A DNA stretch of 64,000 nucleotides from Leptospira meyeri (lineage in GTDB: Bacteria > Spirochaetota > Leptospiria > Leptospirales > Leptospiraceae). Numbering within the stretch: position 1 is the stretch's first letter; each line of letters starts with the position of its first letter. Below the pieces are notes generated by a model, which saw nothing but the letters and a program-made list of their open reading frames with translations, searched no databases and was not told where the DNA came from. The DNA lies in NCBI RefSeq assembly GCF_004368965.1, contig NZ_SORO01000002.1, positions 248,001-312,000 of the forward strand, given 5' to 3'. Both the position numbers and the translations under genes were made by a program. Shown piece by piece: positions 1-10,085 of this stretch.

Positions 1-1
1 G

Positions 2-1477
2 TTAGATCGAATTCTTTTTTTCGATCTCTATTTTCTTTTCCCAAATGAAACAGAATGGGATTCATCTCCTTGGTATAACTTCATACATAAAACAAAGGTA
101 TTACAGTCCACAAAAGATAAACATAGAACCATCATCACTGGAAGTTCTGTTGCCCTCTATTCAGTTCTGCCAGATGAATTAAACAAAAAAGATATCTCAA
201 AAACAAGATATTCTTTTTTTTCTCATGTTGCAATGGCTCCTACGGATCTTTTTTATTATAAAGAAATCCTTCTCGAATCTCATCCCGACTTAGTGGTTTA
301 TTTACATAATTTTGCAGATTTACAATGGGAATATTTAGAACCTAAAGAGGGGAAACTTGAATTCAATGAAACCCAATGGCTTCAAGAATTTGGAGAAAGA
401 TATCCTGCAAAAACAATCTATCCGGATGCGTATTTGAATGATCATTGGATGGAGTTACCTAGAAAAACAATTTCTAAACTTGCAACAAAATCCCTTTTTT
501 ATGTGAGTCGGTTTCGAGTGTTCTTTTGGGATCCGATCGAAGTTTATATCGATAATCATTTTCGCAGTGGTAGAAAGTATCATCTGTACCAAGGTGAAAA
601 GCCAAGGGAAGGGATTTGGTCTAAGGGATGGACAAGGGAAGTGGCAACTCTGTCTTGTCCCGAAAAAAAACCTAAAGAATCTATATTTACACAGAGACCC
701 AATACAAAGTTAAAATTTCGTTTTTATTCAAATGAGAATTCTCTAACTAACCAAAAACCAATTTTTGAATTGGAAAAAACTTATGAACGTTCCGGTTGGA
801 ATGATTTGGTTTGGATAAATCTGATCCCCGATTCACCAGAATGGTCTCTAGTACAACTTCAAGTTGTGTCGGAGTTGTCTTCTGCAAAAGAAGTAAATCT
901 CATTCGGTATGGGAATGATGAAAAAGTGGGAGTCCGGCTCTCTCATTTTTTTTGCAAAAAAGTGGATGTAAAAAATCGTTCTTACTCTCGATCAAGCTAT
1001 TGGGATGACACTCGTTTGGTGACGATGGCAGTCGATGATTTTAAAAAAGATTACTTTGAAAGAATGATTCGTGATGCTGGCTCAAGGAATGAACTCTGGA
1101 GGTTACACTTTGTTCGAGAAGCAAAAAAAAATGTAAACTCAGTTTTATTTGAGCCTTGGTTGGAATTCAACCGTATCCTGGAGATATCTGATTATTTTTA
1201 CAAAAACAAAATCCCCTTTGTATTGATTTTAAGTCCTGAGAATCCAATTGAATTTGCATTTTATAAAAATTCGCAATGGAGAAAAGACTGGATTTCAAAT
1301 TTAAAATCGCATTTAGAACTCAGAGGTCAGACTTTAATCGATCATACTGAAGTTGTGAGTGATGTCCGTTATTTTTTTGACCCGCATCATTTAACATACG
1401 AAGGTGCTCTGTTTTATAGTTCTATTTTTTCTAATTCTTTAGAGTTAAAAATCCCAAAAATAAATACTCAAAATTAA
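2..1477 (+). CDS. SGNH-hydrolase-like protein, DUF1574 type (5' end missing)
   Basis: The reading frame is open from the first bases of the window, so the true start lies upstream; 491 codons are visible and the ATG at 233 is internal. Two SGNH-fold landmarks are visible: an early TGSSVALYS block around codons 46-54, corresponding to the nucleophile GDS/GSS block, and a late FFDPHHLTYEG block near codon 460, corresponding to the catalytic D-x-x-H. Proteins of this type in Leptospira (DUF1574, AlgJ/AlgX-like) are thought to modify envelope polysaccharide by acyl transfer or hydrolysis. It is followed 22 bases later by a glycopolymer-type membrane gene, which supports an envelope role. The substrate cannot be told from the sequence. 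Confidence 0.6.
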   Translation, partial: LDRILFFDLYFLFPNETEWDSSPWYNFIHKTKVLQSTKDKHRTIITGSSVALYSVLPDELNKKDISKTRYSFFSHVAMAPTDLFYYKEILLESHPDLVVYLHNFADLQWEYLEPKEGKLEFNETQWLQEFGERYPAKTIYPDAYLNDHWMELPRKTISKLATKSLFYVSRFRVFFWDPIEVYIDNHFRSGRKYHLYQGEKPREGIWSKGWTREVATLSCPEKKPKESIFTQRPNTKLKFRFYSNENSLTNQKPIFELEKTYERSGWNDLVWINLIPDSPEWSLVQLQVVSELSSAKEVNLIRYGNDEKVGVRLSHFFCKKVDVKNRSYSRSSYWDDTRLVTMAVDDFKKDYFERMIRDAGSRNELWRLHFVREAKKNVNSVLFEPWLEFNRILEISDYFYKNKIPFVLILSPENPIEFAFYKNSQWRKDWISNLKSHLELRGQTLIDHTEVVSDVRYFFDPHHLTYEGALFYSSIFSNSLELKIPKINTQN

Positions 1478-1499
1478 ATCCTTAGTCTGGAGTAGACAG

Positions 1500-2714
1500 A
1501 TGATTCTAAAAAGTATCAAACCAATTTTTTTATTTTTTAATTCAAAACAATGGCTTACCGTTTCGTCTTTTGTTTTGATTTGGGGAGTCAGCACTCTAAC
1601 ATATTGGAAAAAATATGAATGGAACCCCAGTTCTATGGTGAACTTTGGTTATGAGTTTGCTTTGCAAAATCAGAAAGAAACGCCAGAGCAGGCCATCTTA
1701 TTCAAAGGGGAAGCGGGAGACCTGGGGGCAGGTTATGATGGCCAAATTTTTTACTATTTTTCACGACCACTTTCAGAGTTTAATTTGAATTGGCCGAAGG
1801 GATTTGATGAATCCTACCGGGCACCTAGAATTGGTTATCCTCTGTTAATTGCTCTTTTTGGTTTTTTTGGTAAAACCATTGCAATTTTCGGAATGTATTT
1901 TTGGAATATTTGTCTTACTCTTGTTTCTTATTTTTATTTGCGCAAACTTCTAAATGAAGAAACAAAACCGTATGCAATTTTGTATTTGCTTAGCCCATAT
2001 GCATTGGGTAGTTATTATGTTTTAGTAAGTGATTCTGTTATGGTTTCCATATTAATCATTGCATATTATTATTACGTTAAAGAAAACTATATCCCTTTTA
2101 TACTTCTATCTAGTTTAGCAATTCTGACGAAAGAACCTGCTTTGTTTTTGTTATTCCCTTTGGGCCTTGCCGCAGTTTTTCGTTGGGACTGGAAACGAAT
2201 CATTGCTGTTGGTTTGGTCCTTGTAATCCCAGTTTGTTGGCATTTGTATCTGGCTTATCGATTCCCAAATTGGAGACCTGGCCGTCTAACGGATTTTATT
2301 TTACCTTTAGAAGGACTAATTTCATATATGGAATCCATTTGGCGATTCCTTGCGAGTGGAACCAATTGGAAAGATTTGGCTCGGTTGTTATCTAGGTTCC
2401 CTTTGGTTGTTTTATTTTTTCTAGGTTTATTTTTGCCCTTTACGGGACAAATTCGGAAAGGTTGGGAATTCCGGATTTCTTTTTTACTGATTATGTTTAT
2501 GGTGGGGACCGCAGGATATTATCATTTTTGGTCAGTTTATGAAAACGTATCGAGGATGTTTACCCTTTCCATTCCCGTTTTGTTATTTTTAATGAATTCG
2601 GACAAGACGGTTCGTAACCAAGAATACATTCTACTAACTTTGTTCGTTCTAGTTTTGTTTCTTGTCAAAGTACTCCTAATTTCTAAGCAGTTAGGTTATC
2701 AGGTGGGATTCTAA
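1500..2714 (+). CDS. Polytopic membrane protein, AZOBR_p60025-like glycopolymer formation family
   Basis: A 404-residue protein with about ten hydrophobic segments spread along its length. After the first membrane segment comes a loop with YDGQIFYYFSR and later RIGYPLL, the signature I associate with the AZOBR_p60025 cell-surface glycopolymer family, which resembles GT-C membrane glycosyltransferases with an acidic residue in the first large loop. It lies 22 bases after the SGNH-like gene on the same strand, so the two are probably one operon acting on surface polysaccharide. Its last four bases overlap the end of the convergent gene. The sugar and acceptor are unknown. Confidence 0.6.
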   Translation: MILKSIKPIFLFFNSKQWLTVSSFVLIWGVSTLTYWKKYEWNPSSMVNFGYEFALQNQKETPEQAILFKGEAGDLGAGYDGQIFYYFSRPLSEFNLNWPKGFDESYRAPRIGYPLLIALFGFFGKTIAIFGMYFWNICLTLVSYFYLRKLLNEETKPYAILYLLSPYALGSYYVLVSDSVMVSILIIAYYYYVKENYIPFILLSSLAILTKEPALFLLFPLGLAAVFRWDWKRIIAVGLVLVIPVCWHLYLAYRFPNWRPGRLTDFILPLEGLISYMESIWRFLASGTNWKDLARLLSRFPLVVLFFLGLFLPFTGQIRKGWEFRISFLLIMFMVGTAGYYHFWSVYENVSRMFTLSIPVLLFLMNSDKTVRNQEYILLTLFVLVLFLVKVLLISKQLGYQVGF

Positions 2715-4189
2715 AAGTTAGAATCCCTTTGGATTTGAAAACTTTGTTTGGCTTCTGCGTTTAATGATTGGATTTCTTCTTTTTTGAATATCATTTCAAA
2801 TCCGTCTGACATTGCGAAATGAATATAAGGTGTACTCGATTCTTTGATTAAGGTTTGTAGTTGTTCCAAAGATTGTACTTGGACTCCATTGACTGATTTG
2901 AGAATCATTTGGTGCGCAGTGTGGTAGGCCTTATTCCCTGAAAGTGGTAAAACTTGAGATAAAAATATCACTTTTCCTTCGTTGGAATTTCTTTTTATTC
3001 TGTAAAAATCATTCAAATATAAAAGTTCTTTACTGACACGATTTCTCCATTGGTTCCCATGTTCTGTCAGGTATTGTTCTGACAACTCTTGGAAAATGAT
3101 CCCAGCTAACATTAAATATTTGGGAGTTTGAAATCTAGAATTCCCATGCGGGATTCGAATTGCAGACTCAGGGATAGGTTTTAAATCTAATTCAAGAGAA
3201 ACTGGCTTTTTATTTCGAAATACTTTGACTTTTATTTTTTTTCCGAAAGATGAGTCTGTATCATTCGTATTATGGAACAAATAAGAAACATTCAGTTTCC
3301 CAAATTTTGGATGATCAAAATAACCCTTTGGATCAATTTTGAAATTAGAAACTTCTAATAAAACATCCTCTAATTGCAAAACTCCATCTGCAGAAGAACC
3401 TGGATAAATTTCTGCAACAAGAACTCCTAAATCATCTTTTCTTAACCCATAATGATTTCTTGTTGCACTATCAATCAACGGTTTAAATCGAAATCCTTTG
3501 AAGGGAAAGTTTTTTCCATCAATAAAATGTCGTATCGAAAACGTAGGGATTACTCTTCCTGTATTGTTTTCTTTAAATTGGTATAAGATCCCTTGCGGGA
3601 TTCTAGAACTTACATCAACAATCAGTTCTCCCACACCATCCAATTTTTCTTCTGACTGGATTTCAATAAAGGGAAGTTCAACATAACCACTTGAATAGGC
3701 TTCCATATCCAAACGAATCATCCTGATTTTTTTTTCTTCGAGATTCCTTTGGTCCTTGCTCTCCATTACAAGTCCTGTTCCAGGCAAAAAAACCTCATTA
3801 GAGAAAGTCACGGCTTTTAGGTCCTTTGCGGCATTTGGATCGTTAAACTTTAGAATCGCCAGTCCTAAGTCCGGATCTAGTCTTTCTAACTCAGCAGTAA
3901 AAACTTTTAGTGAATCTGGTTTTTTGATTTCGATGCTTGTATAAAAATAAACTGCCTGAGCTGGAATTAAAATTTTATTTTCACCAATATAAATTCCTGT
4001 GGACTGTCGGACCTCGGGATTTTTATTCCTCCACGGTTGGATAAAATGTGGGTATTGGACTGTTACCTTAACCTGGAGGATGGATGCATCTGTCATACCA
4101 ACTGGGAATGATTTTGAAAGGACCGCCCCGGAAACTAAGAAAATGGAAAGAGTAAAAACGAATCGAAAAATTTGGTTCAGAAATTTCAT
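2711..4189 (-). CDS. Catalytically dead HtrA-like protein with PDZ domains (pseudoprotease)
   Basis: A 492-residue protein with an N-terminal signal peptide (hydrophobic about residues 8-24). The trypsin-like N-terminal half can be matched to the upstream HtrA, but the triad is broken. The ILTNAHVV block is ILIPAQAV, so the histidine is glutamine (about residue 78). The aspartate survives in DPDLGLAIL (about 107). The GNSGGP serine block is replaced by IPQGILYQ. Two PDZ-like regions follow. It starts four bases after the stop of the active HtrA, so the two are translationally coupled. A role as adaptor, chaperone or regulatory subunit of that protease is inference. Confidence 0.75.
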   Translation of the reverse strand: MKFLNQIFRFVFTLSIFLVSGAVLSKSFPVGMTDASILQVKVTVQYPHFIQPWRNKNPEVRQSTGIYIGENKILIPAQAVYFYTSIEIKKPDSLKVFTAELERLDPDLGLAILKFNDPNAAKDLKAVTFSNEVFLPGTGLVMESKDQRNLEEKKIRMIRLDMEAYSSGYVELPFIEIQSEEKLDGVGELIVDVSSRIPQGILYQFKENNTGRVIPTFSIRHFIDGKNFPFKGFRFKPLIDSATRNHYGLRKDDLGVLVAEIYPGSSADGVLQLEDVLLEVSNFKIDPKGYFDHPKFGKLNVSYLFHNTNDTDSSFGKKIKVKVFRNKKPVSLELDLKPIPESAIRIPHGNSRFQTPKYLMLAGIIFQELSEQYLTEHGNQWRNRVSKELLYLNDFYRIKRNSNEGKVIFLSQVLPLSGNKAYHTAHQMILKSVNGVQVQSLEQLQTLIKESSTPYIHFAMSDGFEMIFKKEEIQSLNAEAKQSFQIQRDSNF

Positions 4190-4193
4190 TATT

Positions 4194-5681
4194 TTAATTC
4201 CCTGTTAGGTGATATGTTTTTTTTATTTCTAGGTCTGCTTTTTCTGATTCTTCACGATCCAAAATCATTGGCAGTTGAATTCCGTAAAATTGAATCCTAA
4301 TGGTTTTATCTGTTGAACTTTGAAATAATTCTTTTAGATGGTTTAAATTTTTTACCTTCGTTCCATTGACAAATTCCACAACCATATTCAAATAAAAATC
4401 AGAATTGGAATTGATTGGATGAGGTAACTTCCGGTATAAAACAACATCTTCCGATTGTCCGTCAGACAAAGTAGGTGAGTCATAAAATCGGTAAACAAGA
4501 AGACTTCCTCCTTGTGTTTGCCCATTTTTACTCCAAGCTTCAAGTAAATCTCGATTCACCGTCTGAAATATATGGCCACCAAACATTAGATAGTCATAAT
4601 TGACTCCGTATCTTGCTCTTTGGTTTTCCATTTGAACCATTTTTTTTGCAGGGAATTTTACATTCATTTTTTTCTTGTCTCTGATGAGATCAAATTGAAT
4701 CTCATCCCCAGCAAATTTGTTATCTACAACTTCCAAAAAATCAATGGAGTTTGTTTCTAATAGGTTCCCATTTCGTCCGATTTTACGTCCATCAATAGCA
4801 GTTAAATAATCCCCTGGTTTTAAATATCCGTCAGCAGAACCTGCCTTTATAACTTTTGTGATAAAAACTCCTTCTTCTCCTTTGGGAATTCCATAGTATT
4901 TCCTATGCGATTCCGAATAAGATGGTTGTGTTTGGATTCCTAACTCAACATATCCATGGTAAATACCGTCTTCAATATCCTTCAAAAAATGTTGGATCAC
5001 CGCTGTTGGAATGATATAACCAATGTTTTCTCCTTTTGTGGAAGCTTGGAAAGCAACACCAACCACCTTTCCTTCTTGGAGTGCAGGTCCTCCTGAGTTT
5101 CCCGGATTGATTGCTGCATCAACTTGTACAACCAAATGGCTGTCAATTTGCGAATGTGCATATGTTGACTGTTCAATACGCGATACAATTCCTCGGCTAA
5201 CAGAAATTTTGCTCCCACCAATTGGGTAACCAATGATATCAACTGGACTTGCGAGTTCTGGCAAACTACCTAATTCTAAATAATTACTATCATCATAGAA
5301 TTTTGGATCAGAAACTTCCAGCAGAGCCAAATCGCAGTCGTGGGCGACAAACAAAACTTTTAATTCATACCATTCTGTTTGGTTGTTTCGTTGGGTTTCC
5401 ATAAATTTGGCATTAGAAACAACATGGGCGTTGGTAAGGATGCGGTTCTTTGAGATTAAAAAACCTGATCCAGTAGAAGCAGAAATGCCTGATGACATCC
5501 AAGGGGAAAAAGGGTCTTTTGCTTGAGAAAAAACTCGGATTTGGACTACAGATTTCTTAATTTCGTCAATGGATTGTCTGGGTTCTTCAGCAGATAGAGG
5601 ATTTAGGAATAAACTAATAAAAAATAAAATAGTACTCGCAAAGAGGAACGGGGAGAGGAGAATTTTTTTCTGTTTTTGCAT
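4194..5681 (-). CDS. Periplasmic serine protease of the HtrA/DegP family with PDZ domains
   Basis: I start at ATG 5681 (495 residues) because it gives a clean signal peptide ending LNPLSA-EE; the frame remains open upstream. The catalytic triad is intact: His86 in ILTNAHVV, Asp117 in CDLALLEV and Ser196 in NPGNSGGPA. A PDZ domain with EEGVFITKV and GSADGYLKPGDYL follows at about 300-370, and a weaker second PDZ lies at the C-terminus. The protein should act in the periplasm on misfolded or envelope proteins. It is the first gene of a two-gene unit with the pseudoprotease downstream. Its start codon overlaps by two bases the start codon of the divergent gene in the shared palindrome CATG. Confidence 0.9.
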   Translation of the reverse strand: MQKQKKILLSPFLFASTILFFISLFLNPLSAEEPRQSIDEIKKSVVQIRVFSQAKDPFSPWMSSGISASTGSGFLISKNRILTNAHVVSNAKFMETQRNNQTEWYELKVLFVAHDCDLALLEVSDPKFYDDSNYLELGSLPELASPVDIIGYPIGGSKISVSRGIVSRIEQSTYAHSQIDSHLVVQVDAAINPGNSGGPALQEGKVVGVAFQASTKGENIGYIIPTAVIQHFLKDIEDGIYHGYVELGIQTQPSYSESHRKYYGIPKGEEGVFITKVIKAGSADGYLKPGDYLTAIDGRKIGRNGNLLETNSIDFLEVVDNKFAGDEIQFDLIRDKKKMNVKFPAKKMVQMENQRARYGVNYDYLMFGGHIFQTVNRDLLEAWSKNGQTQGGSLLVYRFYDSPTLSDGQSEDVVLYRKLPHPINSNSDFYLNMVVEFVNGTKVKNLNHLKELFQSSTDKTIRIQFYGIQLPMILDREESEKADLEIKKTYHLTGN

Positions 5682-6810
5682 GAGTTTGTTTGAATCCACC
5701 ATATTCGGAGCCACCGCCTTTTTTTCGCTGATTGCAGGCATTGTTTCATTTAGAAAGAATCCGCGGACAAGAATGAAAACAAGTTTTTCAATTCTTGCGG
5801 CTTTTTTCTTTATCGGAGATTTGACAATTCTTTGTGATACTTTGTTCTTAGAAAATAAAATCTTAAACCAACCCCATATCATCTCCACATATTTGGTTTT
5901 CGAATCATTTATTCTTTTGTTTTTTGGATTACAGTTCCCCACATTCTTCCGTAACTTTTCTCGTTTGGTTGTCATTTGTTCTTTTATCTTGGGAATGGGG
6001 ATTATGCTTTTATTTGTGGACTTGGGTCTGCTCAATGAAGTATATCCGAACGCAAGTCTTATCCTTTTAAAATATTATTATAACACTTATTATGTGTTAG
6101 CTTTTTTTGCCTTTTCTTATTTGATCATTGCCAAATTAAGATTTAATTTCCCAGCAATTCAGAAGTTTATGGAATACATTTATTTTGCTACATTCTTTAC
6201 TTGTGCCTTTTTTTTGTTTCTTTGTTTTTTTCCTAATTGGATACCACTAACAACCAAATATTTTTTGCATTCATTTTTATTTATGAATCTATTGTTTCTA
6301 TTTTGTTTTACAGTTTTTTTATTCCATTATTCGTTTACTGAAGATTATCTAACACATCCGTTTTCTTTTATTTTTGAAAGGTCAGCAAAAATCTTTGAAG
6401 AGCAAATCCCAGCCACAAGATCCAACTCCCGACTCATTAAAGAAAAACTTTGGAGTTTATATGACAAAAGAAATTGGCGTCATATTATGGATAGTTTTTG
6501 GTTTCAGATTCTTGTGGATGAAACATTAGACAATGCCTTGGAACATGGTGGCAAAAGGGAAGATGATATCATTACTGTACATGTATTCGAATCACGTAAG
6601 TTTATTGATGTATATGTGATCGATAGTGGAAAAGGATTTAACCCGCGCCAAATTCCAAGTCCCATCGAGTCAGATAGAAAATTGGTTACAGGGGGGAGGG
6701 GAATTCACATTCTGAAAAAACTTTTTGTTGTTCGTTGGAATTTTCTAGGGAATGAAGTGAGTATCCGAGTGGATAAAACAAAGAATTCTGATTGGAAATC
6801 CGCAACCTAA
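5680..6810 (+). CDS. Seven-helix membrane protein with C-terminal RsbW-like ATPase domain
   Basis: From ATG 5680 the product is 376 residues. The first 220 hold seven hydrophobic helices. The C-terminal 130 residues form a GHKL ATPase of the RsbW/anti-sigma type: N-box DETLDNALEHGG, G1 box DSGKGFNP and G2 box GGRGIHIL. There is no HisKA helix with a phospho-acceptor histidine, so it is more likely a membrane-anchored serine kinase or anti-sigma-type switch than a classical histidine kinase. The helices have no recognised ligand-binding motif. A GGGGAGAGGAG stretch lies about 20 bases upstream. The target is unknown; STAS and SpoIIE proteins elsewhere in the window are possible partners, but nothing links them directly. 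Confidence 0.7.
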   Translation: MSLFESTIFGATAFFSLIAGIVSFRKNPRTRMKTSFSILAAFFFIGDLTILCDTLFLENKILNQPHIISTYLVFESFILLFFGLQFPTFFRNFSRLVVICSFILGMGIMLLFVDLGLLNEVYPNASLILLKYYYNTYYVLAFFAFSYLIIAKLRFNFPAIQKFMEYIYFATFFTCAFFLFLCFFPNWIPLTTKYFLHSFLFMNLLFLFCFTVFLFHYSFTEDYLTHPFSFIFERSAKIFEEQIPATRSNSRLIKEKLWSLYDKRNWRHIMDSFWFQILVDETLDNALEHGGKREDDIITVHVFESRKFIDVYVIDSGKGFNPRQIPSPIESDRKLVTGGRGIHILKKLFVVRWNFLGNEVSIRVDKTKNSDWKSAT

Positions 6811-6856
6811 TCAAAACTCTTTGTTTTATAGTAGATACTAGTTATAGTTTGTGGAA

Positions 6857-7390
6857 TCAGTGTCCTTCAAATTCACAAATAGAAAATACATCAATTCCGT
6901 ATGTATCTTTAATTCGTTTTGCCCCGCCTAGGTCTGGTAAGTTGATAATGGTGGAACATTCATGAACAATCCCTTTTAGGTTTTGGATAAGTTTGATAGA
7001 AGCTTCTAAAGTTCCACCAGTGGCGATCAAATCGTCCATGATTAAAACACGTTCCCCAGCGCTAATGGCATCTGTATGAATTTCCACATGATCCACTCCA
7101 TATTCCAATGCATAGGATTCGGAAATGGTGGTACCAGGTAGTTTCCCTTTTTTTCGGATGGGTACAAATCCAACGCCAAGTTGGAAAGCCAAGGCCGCTC
7201 CCGGGATAAAACCCCTTGCATCAATGGCAGCAATTTTATTCAATTTAGCATTTTGGTATCGTTCTACAAACATCCCAATGGTGAGTTGGAAACCTTCTGG
7301 ATCGATGAGAAGGGAAGTAATATCGCGAAATAGAATTCCCGGTTTTGGATAATCGGGTATGGTACGAATCTTTGATTTGACAATGGACAT
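6857..7390 (-). CDS. apt: Adenine phosphoribosyltransferase
   Basis: 177 residues from ATG 7390, the usual Apt length; an upstream ATG at 7426 would only add unrelated residues. The start [20 protein letters not shown] is typical of Apt, and the PRPP-binding loop [13 protein letters not shown] is complete at about residues 120-132. The enzyme converts adenine and PRPP to AMP in cytoplasmic purine salvage. It faces htpX across a terminator. A purine-type NCS2 permease lies two genes away on the same strand, but htpX and the terminator separate them, so co-transcription is unlikely. Confidence 0.95.
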   Translation of the reverse strand: MSIVKSKIRTIPDYPKPGILFRDITSLLIDPEGFQLTIGMFVERYQNAKLNKIAAIDARGFIPGAALAFQLGVGFVPIRKKGKLPGTTISESYALEYGVDHVEIHTDAISAGERVLIMDDLIATGGTLEASIKLIQNLKGIVHECSTIINLPDLGGAKRIKDTYGIDVFSICEFEGH

Positions 7391-7427
7391 AATAGGATGA
7401 AACCAAAGAAGACTAGGGCTTTGCAAT

Positions 7428-7454
7428 AAAAAAAGGCCGGCATTTTTGCCGACC
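7428..7454 (-). terminator. Rho-independent terminator after htpX
   Basis: On the minus strand a stem GGTCGGC / GCCGGCC (one G-T pair) with a 6-base loop is followed directly by seven T residues. It lies 40 bases after the htpX stop and ends just before the apt start, so it should insulate apt from htpX transcription. Confidence 0.85.
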
Positions 7455-7493
7455 TTTCTGAAGAGAATTCTTAAACTCTCTCTTTTAAAACAT

Positions 7494-8384
7494 CTATCTC
7501 ATTTGTTTAAGAGCTAAGATTCTTTCTTCTAATGCAGGGTGGGTTGCAAATAGGGAAAGAAATCCACCTTTGTTGGATGAGATTTTAAAGGAAGCAATTG
7601 CTTCTCCTCTCGGATCTTCTGGCATTTCTACCATTTGTCGTAATGATTCTAAAGCAGAAATCATAGATTCTCTTCCCGCAAGTTTGGCGCCACCAGCATC
7701 CGCTCGGAACTCACGTTGGCGTGAGAAATAAGCCACTGCCATAGAACCAAGAATGGAAAACGCAATGTCGAGGACGATGGTCACAACAATTCGTACTATA
7801 TGCGCCATTTCTTCTTTTACAGCGTTTGCTGCCAAATAAGCAATGATGCGAGAAATGAACATTGCAAACGAGTTCACAACACCTTGGATGAGAGTGAGAG
7901 TCACCATATCACCGTTGGCAACGTGTGTTAGTTCGTGGGCAAGCACTCCATCTAATTCTTGGGCATTCATTCGATTGAGAAGACCTGTTGATACGGCAAC
8001 AAGGGCGCTGGATTTACTTGGTCCTGTTGCAAATGCGTTCACTTCAGGAGATTCATAAATACCAACTTCTGGCATAGGAAGGTGAGCTCGTTGTGCAAGC
8101 GATTGCACTCGACGATAAACATCCATTTCTGGTGCAGATGCTTTTTTAGGATCGATGACTTTGACTCCCATCGTCCACTTCGCCATCATTTTAGAAAGTA
8201 AAAGCGAAATAAAAGATCCCGCCATACCCCACATCAAACAGAATACAATGAGTTGCGTAAGATCTAAACCATAAGCACGGATACTAAATCCCATTGAACC
8301 AAGTAGGGTGGTTACAATAGAGATTGTAGTCATAATCAAAATATTGGTTAACAGGAAAAAACCGATTCGTTTGATCCAAGTCAT
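7494..8384 (-). CDS. htpX: Membrane zinc metalloprotease HtpX
   Basis: 296 residues, the normal HtpX length. Two N-terminal transmembrane helices (about 8-28 and 40-62) are followed by the zinc-binding HEXXH in [12 protein letters not shown], two more hydrophobic segments, and the third ligand region [18 protein letters not shown]. HtpX is an M48 protease of the inner membrane that degrades damaged membrane proteins. AAGGAG lies 10 bases before the ATG. A short inverted repeat AGGTTC/GAACCT sits at 8403-8419 just upstream of the ribosome binding site and could be an operator or a leader hairpin; I cannot tell which. Confidence 0.93.
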   Translation of the reverse strand: MTWIKRIGFFLLTNILIMTTISIVTTLLGSMGFSIRAYGLDLTQLIVFCLMWGMAGSFISLLLSKMMAKWTMGVKVIDPKKASAPEMDVYRRVQSLAQRAHLPMPEVGIYESPEVNAFATGPSKSSALVAVSTGLLNRMNAQELDGVLAHELTHVANGDMVTLTLIQGVVNSFAMFISRIIAYLAANAVKEEMAHIVRIVVTIVLDIAFSILGSMAVAYFSRQREFRADAGGAKLAGRESMISALESLRQMVEMPEDPRGEAIASFKISSNKGGFLSLFATHPALEERILALKQMR

Positions 8385-8477
8385 AGGAAATTGTTCTCCT
8401 TAAGGTTCTCATGGAACCTATTCATTAGACTAAAACTGTACTTGTCTCGGCTTGAGATTACAAGCAAATTAATGGTT

Positions 8478-10085
8478 TCATTTTGCCTGTTTTTCCTTGG
8501 GGCCAAGATACTGGACGAGTAAAAAAAGTGCCGCAAGGGATAAATACGCTATCGGAAAATCCCAACTCGCAAGTTCCGTGAAGCGATTTAAAATGGCATT
8601 CCCTTGTAGTTCGTAAGAATGTATCCATCCAATTGTAGAAAGGATTGCTGCAACACCTGCCCAAAGAGCGGCTTTTTTCCATTCTTTCTCTAAGATAAAA
8701 ACCACCATAGCGGACCAAACCATCGAAGTGATGAGAAATCCTTGGGAAAGCGAAAGCACTCCACTTAAAGCATAGGGGAGAAAAGTCAAATGAGGAGGGA
8801 TGTCTGATAAGGTAAAATGAATGGTCTGCTTGACTCCTAATTCCTGTAAGGTGGTTTGAAGTTTCCCATCCAAAAAGATAAAAACATTTTGGATGATAAG
8901 AACCGCCCAACCTGCAAAGGCAGGCAAAAGCCCAACCACAACCGCAGGGGAATGGTGACGGGGGATGGCTTGGAACGCTTGGCTTGTGATGACAATTCCA
9001 ATCCAAAGTACGATTGCCATCCCGGCTTCTACAGGAATGAGAGCTTGGATGAGTCCCATCAGTCCAAATAAACTCACCACTGTCATAAAAATTCCAGAGA
9101 GTACTGAATAACTATGTTTTGCACCGAGAGCTTTCCATCCCGGATGACCAATGTAAATAGTTGTTGGAAAGGGAGAACCAAAAGCAGTACCCGCAAGGGT
9201 TCCAAGTCCATTGACAAGTAAGGAAGTTTTTGTATCAAAACTATCTCCAGATGCTTCTGCTGATTCAATGTTTTGTAACGAACCAATGACATTGAAAATT
9301 CCCATAGGAAGGATCACGGAAAAATAGGCTTTGATATTGGCGTAGGTTAAAGTTTCGATTAGGGGGCTAATAGAAAGTTGGGGAAAATAAAAACCAATGG
9401 TTTGTAATCCATTGTCGATGGCCCCAGGTTGGTAAATGGGGTCACCCCAAAAACTCGAAAGATAGGATAACAAAATTCCAAGGACAACGGATGTTAATCC
9501 ACCTGGGATTCCAAATGGAAATCGAACCTTCCCGAAGTATTGTAATAAAATGACACCTAGCGGAATAAAGGCGATGATGGGTCTTTCAAATGTACGAAGT
9601 AAAAAATCCATTGAGATAAAGGTAATGGCAATCCCAGCCAAAGCTGATAGTAAAGCGGCTCTTGGAGTGTACAATCGGATTTTTGCAGCCACAAAAGATC
9701 CTATGACTTCAATACAACCTGAAATAAAAGAAACAAGAAGGCCTGCTTTCCAAGCCGCAACGTAATTTCCCGTAGCTTGGTAGGTAGGGAACATCACAAA
9801 AAATACAAATGCAAAAAGAGAAACTGTATTAATTCCGTAAGGAATCGCTGTAACGTCTGTACGGTTAGTTTTTTGCCCTAATTTCCATGCCTGCCAAGCA
9901 TAAAAGACATTTCCAACTAACAAAGAAACGGCTGCACCTGGCAAAACTACTGCAGTGATAAAACCAAGTGGGAAACCACAAACTCCCAAACAAAGAGCAG
10001 AAAGAACTAAAAGTTGGATGAGGTTGTCTACCATGAGACCAAAAAAGCCGTCGAGATCACCACGGGTGATGGTAAAAAAATTCAT
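8478..10085 (-). CDS. NCS2-type permease (xanthine/uracil/adenine family)
   Basis: 535 residues with about 12-13 membrane segments. The opening TRGDLDGFFGLMVDNL, the TAIPYGINT block and the GNxxG-rich middle resemble the AzgA-like branch of nucleobase permeases. Likely role is proton-coupled uptake of a purine, pyrimidine or related heterocycle across the inner membrane; the substrate is not certain. Its ATG overlaps by four bases the stop of the upstream SspB-like gene, making one translation-coupled run with the WbpM-type gene. Why a permease sits in this run is not clear. Confidence 0.7.
   Translation of the reverse strand: MNFFTITRGDLDGFFGLMVDNLIQLLVLSALCLGVCGFPLGFITAVVLPGAAVSLLVGNVFYAWQAWKLGQKTNRTDVTAIPYGINTVSLFAFVFFVMFPTYQATGNYVAAWKAGLLVSFISGCIEVIGSFVAAKIRLYTPRAALLSALAGIAITFISMDFLLRTFERPIIAFIPLGVILLQYFGKVRFPFGIPGGLTSVVLGILLSYLSSFWGDPIYQPGAIDNGLQTIGFYFPQLSISPLIETLTYANIKAYFSVILPMGIFNVIGSLQNIESAEASGDSFDTKTSLLVNGLGTLAGTAFGSPFPTTIYIGHPGWKALGAKHSYSVLSGIFMTVVSLFGLMGLIQALIPVEAGMAIVLWIGIVITSQAFQAIPRHHSPAVVVGLLPAFAGWAVLIIQNVFIFLDGKLQTTLQELGVKQTIHFTLSDIPPHLTFLPYALSGVLSLSQGFLITSMVWSAMVVFILEKEWKKAALWAGVAAILSTIGWIHSYELQGNAILNRFTELASWDFPIAYLSLAALFLLVQYLGPKEKQAK

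Noticed and set aside
5682..6035. Long N-terminal extension of the HtrA reading frame
   Set aside because: It lies opposite the membrane part of the divergent gene, is lysine-rich without sense, and would bury the signal peptide. ATG 5681 gives a normal HtrA.
8458..9006. 182-codon frame on the minus strand within the permease gene
   Set aside because: Another frame of the permease; cysteine- and tryptophan-rich nonsense composition.
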